A DNA stretch of 64,000 bases from Rhabdophis nuchalis (Eukaryota; Chordata; Lepidosauria; Squamata; Natricidae). Numbering within the stretch: position 1 is the first letter of the stretch; every line of letters begins with the position of its first letter. The stretch spans positions 188,728,462-188,792,461 of the forward strand of contig CM077644.1 in assembly GCA_039707465.1 (NCBI GenBank), in the 5' to 3' direction. Shown here one piece after another: positions 11,986 through 21,640 of the stretch. Made by a program: the position numbers and the translations under genes. The notes beneath the pieces are model-generated. The model did not search any database, was not told the DNA's origin, and worked only from the letters and a program-made list of their open reading frames with translations.

Positions 11986-14900
11986 TTGTAAAGTGTAAAA
12001 TATTTTGTAAAGTGTAACATATACTATTAACACATGGTTTAAGTATATTTGTTACCAGTGCATTAACATTTTGAATATGATAGATCTATTAAGCTAATTC
12101 AGATAAAATATGAATCTTCTATTTCAGAGAAAATAGTGATTTTTGTCCAAGATATTTAAGGGGGGGAAATTTAGCTGCTCCAAAATTTTGGGGCTGTTTT
12201 AGATTTAGAGGACCTAGAAAGTCTGTTTAAAAGTGGTTCATTTTCTCTATATAAATGACACTAATGAGATTCATTAATTAAATAATCCATTCTATTTATG
12301 GATTCTGTTCCATCAGTTTTTGAATACTGCAATCATATTTTTCTTCCCTTTGGGAAAAATACACATAGTCTGGGCAGACTGTGGTCATAACCAACCTGTA
12401 AACATTAGAGATTTGAAAGTTTGTACTGAGGAATTAAAACCATGCCAAGGACCTAAACAAGAACTTTGTAATATTTTTCTTCAGAGAAATTCTCAACGTA
12501 AGGCAGCCTGATGCAGTTATCATTGAGATGACCTAACAAAGAGTTTGGATGAGCACCCATGAAAATACTGTGAAGTTCCATAACTCATCCTGAAGGATAT
12601 GCTTTAACTATGCTGTCTGGGGTTGAAAGGAGCTGAAACTCAAGACATTTGTAGGTTATGAATGAGATTACCTGCTTTATGCCCTCAGGACTTGAGTTGG
12701 AAGATAAATCTATATTGAAATCAGTAAGGTTTATCATGATTATGTTTTAATAATCAGGACTTACAGTTAAAGGTGGAACACACTTTGAGTTCAATAGGTA
12801 GCACAGAAAAATTAATATATTGAAAGTGTACACTATTCGCTTTATCAAAATCGTTAATAGCTGATATTGCCTTCATATCTCAATTCTTTTTTTGGAATAA
12901 ATACCAATGTTATTTCATCTGCTTCTGTAATCATTTTATAAAAATAAATTGTCGTTTTAATGTTTGCATTTCCCCCCACACATAAAGCTGAGTAGTTTTA
13001 TGTGTCATACTATATAGTTTTCTCTGTGGCTTTCCTTCCCTCTTATGAGTTAGGATTATAATTTTCAGAATTCACAGATAAAAATTATGTAAATAATTCA
13101 TTGTAATTCTGTTTGTTTTGATTTGTCAAGTGTTCCAATTTCATACATTCTGTAAGAATCTTCTAAGATTCGTATTATAATTAAAATGTTCAATATGGCA
13201 CTTTCTGGATGAATCAACAATCAACTAAAAATTGGTGATGTAAAATTGTACAGTAACTTTCCTAAAGGAATTAACCAGTAATATTTCTGTGACTCGGGGC
13301 ACTGATGAATGAATGAAAGTTCATCAATTAAAGGAGGGATTTTTTAAAACTTTGTTGTGTCATAGAAGTAATATCTAAAGAAAATCTAACATTACTGAAG
13401 AAGATAGAAACACACAAAGATTGCCCAGATTCAGTCATTTGGTTAATTTCCGAGAGAGAACAAGCTGTCCAATGGTCTAATTGCTTATTTGATCTTTTTG
13501 CAGCTATACTGTACGTTACAAATAAGTTTCACAAAATAATGTATGGAACTTTATATTATAGCTCCTGGCTATTCAAAAGCAGGACTTTATAAGATTCACA
13601 TAACCCACTTTCTGTAAATATCAGATATAAAGAAAAGGAACTGAACCTGCAATACAGTTTTGAATAGGCTTTTGGAATTATTCTACAGTTAGCTTCTAGT
13701 CATTTGAAATCAAGAGGAAAAATGGTTTTGAAGGTTTTACTTTTTGATAAAAGACCACAGGTAGAGAAATCTTTGTTTGTTCCCAATGTTCTGTGTGAAT
13801 TGCATATTTAGCTTTCTAAACCAAAGATACCTCCATATTTGGCTTCAGCTGAAATTTGTCTGTTCAATGGAGCAACAGTCATTGTCTGGTTCCCACAATT
13901 GTACAAGTCAGTCTTATTCACATTTATTATTGAGTCAAGTCTCATTTTCCTAGGCATAAGTTTGCAATGATATATTCTTATTAAATAAAATACGTCTCTT
14001 TTCTCTGATATTGTAACATTGCCAATTCTCAAAGAAAGACATTTTTCATCATATAATGTATAGTTATTCAAACTTTTTGGCCAAGCCAATTAGATGTTAG
14101 AGAACCATTATGTTGAGAAACTTCCAGCCAGGCAAGGAGGAGGGATCAAACTAGAAATTAGTCATTATGCAACCAGAAGAAACCTAGGAGTAAAAGCCCT
14201 CCCAGCACATTCCATGAAACCTTATCTGTTTGTTCCCAAGAGAAGATAAGCATTCTGAGGAGATTCTTGTATTATAGATAGAATTAACCAACTTCAACCT
14301 TTCACATGTGGATCTGGTTGCTGGTGTCTAGTGTCTGATACATTAATATGTTTTTATCTGATTTAATTTGTATTTGTTTCTGAAAAAAAGGTTATGGTTT
14401 TCATAAAGATTGTGGAGATGGTATGGAAAACCATGCTTTGTGACCTGAAGCCAGTAAAGAATTTAGTCCGCTTTCCTTTGTTCATCAGTTGTCAGATGAG
14501 TGCACAGTAATATCACTGGTTAATTCTTTTAAGAAAATTGTACACATGTATCTCCAAAGTTACTAGAAAGAGTTTATGTTGTACTCTGTAAAATTTCTCA
14601 ACTTCTTCACCCTTCCCTTTCAATAGCTTTTCTCCCTCTTTGTGTCCAACTCATTAGGGAGTATCCTGACACTTCTGGAAAGCAATCAATACTTGGTGGC
14701 TCGGAGTTCCAAAGAAATCCTGGGGCTGGGACACTTTTCTCAATGGATTCCATTGGTTTTTATAATCTCTGGTTGCCCAATCTTTCTTCTAAAACAGACT
14801 CTGGAAAAAACCTATTTCCTTAAGAGCATTTCTTTTTTAGCTTTTACTTTTACAGAATAACATTTAACTTTTCTGAATAGTGGGTGAAGGATAAAAATGT

Positions 14901-15820
14901 AGCCATAATGATAAGGTACACCCATAATAGCTCAGAATAAAAGGACCATTATCATGGATTTATTAAGGTAACTGAGTTTTTGATGAGCATGAAATGATCT
15001 TCCTTAAAACATTAAGATGTGTCTCTTTGGCTTTCTGACTCAACTGACATTGAATGGAACTGTTTCACACTTGTTTCCATGTTTTGCAGTCTGGCTAGTG
15101 GACAGCCTAGTACTTGGACAAGAGGAAATATAGCAGATGTCTTTATGTGGATTCCATTGCAAATGGATGGTTGGGGCGGGGGGGGGCAGAATTAGAAATA
15201 TAATGAGGACAGGGTCAATTTTTTGTACTTTCTTCTGAATCATCCAAGATTAATTAATTAGATGAACATTCTAATTTTCATCAGTTCCTGGAGCATTGCA
15301 GAGCTCAGATGTTTGTGCTAAGTGGGATTGTTAGCCATTGTAGTCTTTTGTGCTTTATAATAGTTTACTTGTTGCTAAACTGAATGCATGCTTGCTAAGA
15401 CACAGAAAAAAGAGGCAATACGATATTACTATTTAATTTCATACACTGCATGAGTGGACTTCACCAGCAGGGAATAGCAAGCGTTATCTTAATATCTTGT
15501 AACTTCTCAGCTGTTGCTGTAATACTTCATTTGGTAAAGATAAAAAATAGTTAGAAAAACAAATTTACAAAAATGTTTAATTAAAAGGTGTTGATCTGGA
15601 CATTCCTTTAAATTTCCTTTAAATCAAGCTTCCCGGTGACTTCCTGGACATAACTATGTAACTTTTAAAACAAAAATTAAAATGGTATTGCTTTTTTCTA
15701 GGACTTTTATTTTCTGTCTTTGCTTTTTTTTTAAATTTACCATTGTAGTCTACAATGCTGATATTTTCTGGGAGTCTGCCATGAAATACCAATCAGGTCC
15801 TTTCACCTGCTAGGAGGTTA
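11986..15820. other. Unannotated AT-rich stretch
   Basis: No exon, RNA gene or named repeat is recognised in these 3.8 kb. Confidence 0.45.
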
Positions 15821-15828
15821 GGCTATGC

Positions 15829-15963
15829 CAGGGGTGGGCAAACTTTGCAACTTTAAGTCTGAAGGATTTCAGCTTCCAGAATTCTCCAGCCAGCAAAGCT
15901 GGCTGGAGAATTCTGGGAGCTGAAGTCCTTCAGACTTAAAGTTGCAAAGTTTGCCCACCCCTG
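15829..15963. mobile_element. Hairpin MITE (hAT-like)
   Basis: This 135-bp near-perfect palindrome starts CAGGGGTGGGCAAACTTTGC and ends with its complement. A perfect 8-bp target duplication, GGCTATGC, lies at 15821-15828 and 15964-15971. Confidence 0.9.
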
Positions 15964-15971
15964 GGCTATGC

Positions 15972-16597
15972 TGTAAGGTTCCAACAATTGAGGCATTTAT
16001 TTTGATAGATAAACTCTAGCTAGCAAATAAAAGGACCTTAGATTAATTGTGGACATGTAAGTGGTAACACAGTTTTAATCACCAAATGGTTTTTAATAAC
16101 AATTAATCACTGTTAGCATTTTCAAAAATGACGCAGCATTCAATCAAATAACTTTTTTCTTACGAGTCTGGTTTTTTAAAGTATTTTTCTACTGTTGGCT
16201 GATTGCCACTTCACATTATTAGTAGGGCTTTTCCAGAAGTAGTAGTTTATCTGGCTGTGTTCCTTCCTTGAATTAACCATTTGGCATTGCTTCAATAAGT
16301 ATGTCCAGAAGTGACCTGTTGTTTTTTTTAAAACTCTTTGTTCCAATTTCTAATTAAGTGATTCTTGTCCCAGCAAGCCATGGTTCTATTAATTTTGACT
16401 GAATTCTTGTCTTACTGATAAATGCCTGAAGCTTTACTTAGAAGAATTTATAGATGCCTCATTAACACATTTTCTTCCATTTTAAATTCTAGTATTAAGG
16501 TCTCTTATACCATTTTTACTTTTTGTGTTGTTTGTGTGTGTGTGTGTGTGTTTGTTTGTTTTCATAGATTTATATATAATTGCTCAGAGGTATACTT
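15972..16597. other. Unannotated, with a (TG)n run
   Basis: A TG run at about 16533-16551 is the only feature I see. Confidence 0.45.
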
Positions 16598-16605
16598 GTT
16601 ATACC

Positions 16606-16918
16606 CAGTGGTGGGATTCAGCCGGTTGTTGGAAGAAATCTCATTATGTTTTTTCCACTTTACAGGGCTAATCCTGTAAGGAAGGCAGGAAGGAAATATT
16701 CTGGTGTTGTTTCTAGGCTAATCTTTATTGCCCTGCTTACAGAAACTGCCTGTCCAGTTAACTCTTATTACATTGTAACGGCTAAGGTGAAGCACCCATC
16801 AACATGAGTGACGTTGAGTTGGCCAAGCCCACCCAGTCACATGACCACCGAGTCCTGCCTACCCAGCTAGTCATTAGGGCAGAGAACCGGTTGTTAAATT
16901 ATTTGAATCCCACCACTG
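16606..16918. mobile_element. hAT-type MITE
   Basis: The ends are CAGTGGTGGGATTCA and TGAATCCCACCACTG, perfect complements. Flanks GTTATACC (16598-16605) and CTTATACC (16919-16926) are an 8-bp target duplication with one mismatch. There is no coding capacity. Confidence 0.85.
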
Positions 16919-16926
16919 CTTATACC

Positions 16927-17580
16927 TATGTATATTGCTTGAGTGAGACTATTTCCACAGTTACTCTTTTTGCCTCAATCTAGTTTATGTTTCATATCCC
17001 TTGAAATTAGAACATAATCCAGAAGTACTCAACAGATTGTTCTTGTTATTCTGTAGCTTAGAAAGAGGAATTTTGGTACTATTTGCTACATTTAAGCCAC
17101 AAGTATATTATGCCTCATACAGCTCTACCTACATTTCATTGTTTAAGTATATTAATCATTCACAGAAACCCTTTATCATCTGCTTGTTTTCAGAAGTGTA
17201 GAATGTGATGAAAGAAAAGGGGCCTTTTTGATGGTGGCACCCTCCAGGAGACATTTAGTCAGTTTTGTGGTTTAGATGAAGGCATGTTCATTTGTTTTTG
17301 GTGCTTTCCCAAAGTGCAGTAGGCAAAAATATTTCCAGGGAAGTTTCCACTATATGTTTGAGAATATTAATGTTTCAAAGGTTTAAACCTGTGCTTTAAG
17401 TTTCGTCCCATAGTCCAGATAAAAATGTTGTTGATCTTATTTTGGATTAGTTAAATTTTCAGTGGCTTTGCAATAATCCACTTGAGTGTTTTCAGGGACT
17501 GGATAACTATAGAAAGATAACTACGCAGACAGGTCACATTTGATATGTTGGTCTAATCTCAAAAAATGTGTTACGTTGAT
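16927..17580. other. Unannotated stretch
   Basis: Nothing recognisable is seen. Confidence 0.45.
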
Positions 17581-17637
17581 TCATGAGTCTATATTTGTTT
17601 CATGTATGTATGTATGTGTATATAATTATATATATAT

Positions 17638-17757
17638 ATGTTAGGTTTTTGAGCTGATCAATCAATAAACCAGGGAGACTAGTATAGATCTATTTTGAGC
17701 TTTTTAGCTCTCATCAGCTAGCCATACCCTTACTGGGATTTGAACCGGGGCTCTATT
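17638..17757 (-). mobile_element. Hammerhead-bearing unit, copy A (partial)
   Basis: Read on the minus strand it has a tRNA B-box-like GGTTCAAATCC (17736-17746), a hammerhead-like motif (17677-17723) and the arm that ends in CTCAAAAACCTAAC. It lacks the upstream part. AT microsatellites border it on both sides. Compare the fuller unit at 17920-18153. Confidence 0.6.
17677..17723 (-). ncRNA. Hammerhead ribozyme motif, copy A, core-mutated
   Basis: In minus-strand order: stem I GGCTAG, core CTGATGA, stem II GAGCT-AAAA-AGCTC, then AAAA where GAAA is required, stem III ATAGATCTAT, cleavage-site base A, and stem I CTAGTC. All three stems pair, but G12 of the core is changed to A, which should abolish or greatly weaken cleavage. 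Confidence 0.6.
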
Positions 17758-17786
17758 ATATATATATAAATATCTATATATCTATA

Positions 17787-17915
17787 ATTGTTTCACAACA
17801 CCCTGTTAGAGCCCCAATTAAGGGAGGAGACATACTGCTTCCTTTTCTGCCTTTCGGCTCATCACCAGAGTCCATCTAGACAGAAAGCCGTGAGTTCCAT
17901 TGTGTTAATTTTTTA
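17787..17915. repeat. Block repeat adjoining the hammerhead unit, copy 1
   Basis: Starting CAACACCCTGTTAGAGCCCC, this block recurs at 18174-18298 in the same orientation, at 19915-20038 inverted, and in diverged form at 20255-20380. On the minus strand it holds GATGAGCC-GAAA-GGC, a small hairpin with a GAAA tetraloop. Confidence 0.75.
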
Positions 17916-17997
17916 ATATGTGTGTTAGTATTATGAGCTGATCAATAAATAAATCAGAGAGACTAGGATAGATCTGATGCAATTGGGAGAGCCAGGC

Positions 17998-18054
17998 TGG
18001 CTGAATGGTTTAAAGACTCCTGCCTGATATGCAATACAGTCCTGGTTCGAATCC
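17998..18054 (+). promoter_or_regulatory. tRNA-like internal Pol III promoter (A and B boxes)
   Basis: TGGCTGAATGG fits TRGCNNARYGG exactly and GGTTCGAATCC fits GGTTCGANTCC exactly, with 35 nt between them. A T-arm CTGG/CCAG can form, but I find no convincing anticodon arm or acceptor stem, so this is a tRNA-derived promoter rather than a tRNA gene. Confidence 0.7.
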
Positions 18055-18064
18055 CAGTAAGTAT

Positions 18065-18111
18065 GACTCGCTGATGAGAGCTAATAAGCTCGAAATAGAT
18101 CTATCCTAGTC
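18065..18111 (+). ncRNA. Hammerhead ribozyme motif, type I, copy B
   Basis: Order: stem I GACTCG, core CTGATGA, stem II GAGCT-AATA-AGCTC, GAAA, stem III from palindrome ATAGATCTAT, base C at 18105 as the expected cleavage site, and stem I CTAGTC. The catalytic core is consensus. Stem I has one mismatch (C against T). Stem III is very short, as in hammerheads reported from Penelope-like elements, where paired copies may be needed for activity. Activity is untested. Confidence 0.75.
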
Positions 18112-18173
18112 TCTCTGATTTATTTATTGATCAGCTCATAATACTAACACACACACACACACACACATATATT

Positions 18174-18298
18174 TGTGTCACAACACCCTGTTAAGCCCCA
18201 ATTAAGGGAGGAAGCATAGTGCTTTCCTTTTCTGCCTTTCGGCTTATTACCAGAGACCATCTAGACAGAAAGCTATGAGTTCCGTTGTGTCCTTTTTT
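18174..18298. repeat. Block repeat, copy 2
   Basis: Same block and orientation as 17787-17915, about 387 bp downstream, so block plus unit forms a short tandem array. Confidence 0.75.
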
Positions 18299-18302
18299 TA
18301 TA

Positions 18303-18357
18303 TGTGTTAGGTTTTTGTGAACTGATTCATTTATTGATCAGCTCAAAAAAACCTAAC
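18303..18357. repeat. Hairpin made only of the unit's two arms
   Basis: GTGTTAGGTTTTTGTGAACT and its near complement are joined by a short loop. It looks like a unit that lost its tRNA-like and ribozyme centre. Confidence 0.65.
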
Positions 18358-18422
18358 ACACACACACACACACACATATATATAAACACACATACACACA
18401 CACACACATACATACATACATA
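18358..18422. repeat. (CA)n and CATA microsatellite
   Basis: CA repeats with interruptions end in CATACATACATA. A shorter CA run lies at 18147-18167 beside the right arm of copy B. Confidence 0.9.
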
Positions 18423-19048
18423 CTATTGTCAGATAAATTTGGGGGATTAAAAAGCAGAGTAGTAAATGCTTATAAAGTTTTTCACAGTCAGCAATTTACA
18501 CCCTAGCTGGGGCTGTCAGAACCAACCTTTGAATGAGAAAAAAGTGTTAGGGTTAGAATTCTTATGCTGTAGTATTAATTGCTAGTTTCTAATATAAATC
18601 CATTTTCATCCCTAATCTTATGAGAAGATTTTAAATGATCTGATGTCTGCAATATTTTGTTTCATTAAGTTTCCTGCAAACGTCATAGAAAATAATTTGT
18701 ATAATCCCCCCAAATAAGTTTTTACATATGACATAGTTGACCTTTTGAAATAATTCCAATGGTAATTCATTAGTGAACTGTCACACATGCACAGGTACAA
18801 GGTCCATTTTTATTCTTGCAACACCAAAGCAGGTCTCTGCCATCCCAGTCTAGAAACAAGCTGAGAGATGCTCATCTCCAAATACTTTTCTTTTTGAGAG
18901 AGAGGAGAGAGAGATAGAATGAAGTAATTGCCTCTTGGCAAGAATGTTATAGTTGTATCTTCTTCCTTTTCTGAAAGGAGACAAAATGAAGCTGAGTGAG
19001 ACATAATACTAAGGGATATCTCTCTTGTTATAAATTGCACATTTACAG
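18423..19048. other. Unannotated stretch
   Basis: No gene or repeat is recognised. Confidence 0.45.
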
Positions 19049-19170
19049 ATTAATAGAGTTGGAAGGGACCATGTAGGTCATCTAATCCAACCCCCCGCCC
19101 AAGCAGACCCTATACCATTTCTGACAGGTGACAGTCCAAAGTTTGACAGAAATAGTCCTGCAATCTATTC
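19049..19170 (-). mobile_element. CR1 3'-end fragment
   Basis: Plus-strand AGAGTTGGAAGGGACCAT followed by TAGGTCATCTAATCCAACCC is the complement of the CR1 3' end. No coding part is left. Confidence 0.7.
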
Positions 19171-19734
19171 CCTTTTTAAAAAAAAGAAGCCAGTGGATGG
19201 CTAGGTTTACAAATACGTCTACTGCTGTTTTGCAGTCATGTTGTTGGCACTTTGTTTTCAAGGCCAGTGTGAAGGTGAGAGAAGGTTAGCTGAAAATGTG
19301 ATGGCCATTGGAAGCAACAGTACAAAGACAACAAAGAAAGGCCACTAGCTTGGTCATAAGAAGTGGACCTGCAAAGAACTATGCCTCATTCGGGAAATTG
19401 TTGTGATTTATGGCTCTTGTGGAATTATGACTACAATAGATATTCACCCACCTTCTTGACCTTAGGAAACTGAACAGAGATGGAATCTTCAGTTTAGTCT
19501 AAGTCTGACATTTATAGCAATACCAATACAATAATAAAAAATAAAAGTCACTGTGGTATATATTCACAAATTATTTCCAATCACATTTCTGTGAATTAGA
19601 AAACATACACACACATTTACTGCTATGTTCCATTTTCTGTAAGATATCTTTTTTGTATAAATCATGTACGCAACTACCCTTAATAAATGTAGTTTGCCTG
19701 TAATTCTCCACAAATATCTTTTGGTGTTGTATTT
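19171..19734. other. Unannotated stretch
   Basis: Nothing recognisable is seen. Confidence 0.45.
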
Positions 19735-20060
19735 GATATATTTATTTATCAGCTCAAAAACCTAACACACATGTCAAAATAAAGACACAACGAAACTAAT
19801 AGCTTTCTGTCTGGATGGTCTGATTAGCTGTTAAGAGCTAAAAAGCTCGAACTAGATCTATACTAGTGTCCCTGACTTATTTATTGATCAGCTCAAAAAC
19901 GTAACACACATATAAAAAAATTACACAACGGAACTCATAGCTTTCTGTCTAGATGGTCTCTGGTGATGAGCCAAAAGGCAGAAAAGGAGAGCAGTATGCT
20001 TCCTCCCTTAATTGGTGCTTAATAGGGTGTTGTGACACAAGTATATACTTATCCTCCTGT
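19735..20060 (+). mobile_element. Hammerhead-bearing repeat, copies C and D (rearranged)
   Basis: In order: an arm (CAGCTCAAAAACCTAACACAC), a truncated inverted block (about 19785-19820), a degraded hammerhead (19822-19868), another arm (to about 19912), and a nearly full inverted block (19915-20038). The tRNA-like region is missing and the block is fused directly to the ribozyme, so this is a rearranged copy. Confidence 0.6.
19822..19868 (+). ncRNA. Degraded hammerhead motif, copy C
   Basis: Stem II GAGCTAAAAAGCTC and the stem III palindrome are kept, but the core reads CTGTTAA instead of CTGATGA and GAAC instead of GAAA. It is expected to be inactive. Confidence 0.5.
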
Positions 20061-20087
20061 CTCAGCTGATCAGGAAGAGAACCTGGT

Positions 20088-20236
<149 letters not shown>

Positions 20237-20254
20237 TATGAGAGAATATTATCA

Positions 20255-20380
20255 CAGCTCCTGTTCAGAGGTCCCTTTAAGGGGAGGAGACTTAACGTCA
20301 TCCCTCTCTGCCCTTCGACTCAACCTAGAGATCATCCAGACAGAGAACCAAATAGATTATTGCTGGGTGACATTTTTTAG
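20255..20380. repeat. Diverged block repeat beside copy E
   Basis: It aligns by eye with 17787-17915 in the same order (CCTGTTCAGAGG, AAGGGGAGGAGAC, CATCCAGACAGA), with many differences. It marks an older or separate subfamily. Confidence 0.5.
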
Positions 20381-20386
20381 TTATGT

Positions 20387-20625
20387 GTTAGATTTTTCTG
20401 AACAGGAGCTGTGATAATATTCTCTCATTTAAGAGTCCTGTAAATTGGCTGATGTATCAGGGATACCGGATAGCTCAAGGCATAGAGAGCCTAGCTTCAA
20501 ATGCTGGAAAGCACCGGTTCAAATCCCAGTAGAAAGAATATGGCCAGCTGAAGAAGGCTAATAAGCCTGAAATGGATCCATCCTGGTCTCTTTATTTTCA
20601 GCCCTTAAAAATCTAACATATATAT
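20387..20625 (+). mobile_element. Hammerhead-bearing SINE-like unit, copy E (diverged subfamily)
   Basis: The left arm starts GTGTTAGATTTTTCTGAA and the right arm ends CTTAAAAATCTAACAT. Between them are an imperfect A box (TAGCTCAAGG, 20471-20480), a B-box-like GGTTCAAATCC (20516-20526), and a complete hammerhead motif. A further inverted pair (20238-20268 and 20398-20429) surrounds the adjoining block. The layout matches copy B. Confidence 0.65.
20542..20588 (+). ncRNA. Hammerhead ribozyme motif, type I, copy E (best conserved)
   Basis: Order: stem I GGCCAG, core CTGAAGA (position 7 is variable in the family), stem II AGGCT-AATA-AGCCT, GAAA, stem III from palindrome ATGGATCCAT, base C at 20582 as cleavage site, and stem I CTGGTC. 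Stem I pairs over six positions with one G-U; stem II over five. The 10.1-11.1 pair is A-U rather than the usual G-C. Every core base needed for catalysis is present. Relative to copy B the stems have changed on both sides while pairing is kept. Confidence 0.78.
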
Positions 20626-20647
20626 ATATATATAAATTATATATAAA

Positions 20648-20704
20648 TGTATGTATGTATGTATGTATGTATGTATGTATGTATGTATGTATGTATGTAT
20701 GTAT
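20648..20704 (+). repeat. (ATGT)n microsatellite
   Basis: About 14 uninterrupted ATGT units. Confidence 0.95.
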
Positions 20705-20761
20705 GCTGGCATTGCTGGCTTCGGGGATTTTCCCGTGTATAAGGCATGGAAATGTTATTGC

Positions 20762-20797
20762 AACGTTTCGACAATATCTCACTTGTCATCGTCAGGC
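20762..20797 (-). ncRNA. Possible hammerhead-like motif, bulged class
   Basis: Minus strand: GC, CTGACGA, one extra T, stem GACAA/TTGTC around an 8-nt loop, then GAAACGTTGC. The order of parts matches a hammerhead, but an extra base follows A9 and stem III would be only the palindrome ACGT. It may be a retroelement end of another kind. Confidence 0.3.
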
Positions 20798-21014
20798 TTT
20801 GGTCTGTCACAGTTATATATATATAATTTTTTTATTTCAGTTGTTGAAATAAATAGATTGGCAGATTCTTATGTTAGCTCTGTGTAATGAAGGTGTACAT
20901 ACTGTCAGATCACACTATTTGACTTCCAAAGAAAAGTGATAGATTTCATATAAATTGCAAGAGAATTTAAATGACTGAATACTCTGTAAATACTCTGTAG
21001 AGATAAATATTGTA

Positions 21015-21640
21015 GTCATATGTGGTGACCTGGGGCGTGGCACAAAGGCAACACAGCCAGTGAACCGGTATGAGTCCCTTTATTAACACCAACTGTGCCC
21101 CCAGTGTACCTTTCAACTCTCCAACCTGGAAAAAATCTCTTCCATGAACTTGTACAAGCCTTTGGCTGAAAATACTTCAGTTCAAATGTTGAAAGCAGAA
21201 AACTTCCAACTATAAATCCAACAAGGCAAGATAAAGTAATTAATCCGGCAGGGCAAGCAAGATAAGGAGTTCCAGACGTGAAGTAGCACAGCAGTAAATC
21301 AAACCAGTTGGGAGGATGCCAGGAACTCAGATAAGCAGTTAAACTCAGTGTTTGTTCTCAACAACTGCCCCTCCCATTTGCCTCTCCTTTAAACTCCATC
21401 CCCAGGTGTACCTTGTGAAGGGAATTGGAGCCCTTTCCTCCCTCTTAAGTCATGCAACCCATGTTGCTCTCTTCTCCATTCTTCCCTGCATGCCCTAGGA
21501 TGAACAGGAGGTGGGCCTTGGTCTTCATCAGAACCCCTCTCCATTGTTCTATCTCTCCACTGCTCTGCCCTGCCTGACTTTGCCCTTCCCCAGTTTCCTC
21601 CTCTCGCTCTCTGTCAGCTGTTTGTCTTCCAGGATTGTTA
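21015..21640 (-). mobile_element. Possible solitary LTR
   Basis: The left end (TGTGGTGACCTGGGGCGTGG) and a minus-strand AATAAA-like signal near 21080 resemble the layout of the LTRs at 26.8 and 29.9 kb. I cannot define the right end or a target duplication. Confidence 0.3.

Larger units (their letters stand above)
17920..18153 (+). mobile_element. Hammerhead-bearing SINE-like unit, copy B (fullest)
   Basis: Inverted repeats of about 55 bp bound it (17920-17975 and 18098-18153; TGTGTTAGTATTATGAGCTG and its complement). Inside are a consensus Pol III A box TGGCTGAATGG (17998-18008), a consensus B box GGTTCGAATCC (18044-18054), and a hammerhead motif starting 10 nt later. The ribozyme's stem III and 3' product are part of the right inverted repeat. 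No protein is encoded. It could be a non-autonomous Penelope-type or retrozyme-like element; that is inference. Confidence 0.7.

Noticed and set aside
17985..18060. A functional tRNA gene
   Set aside because: A and B boxes are consensus, but no acceptor stem or anticodon arm is convincing and a ribozyme follows directly.
17640..18440. CRISPR-like array from the spaced repeats
   Set aside because: The repeats are inverted arms and microsatellites in a vertebrate genome, with no regular repeat-spacer pattern.
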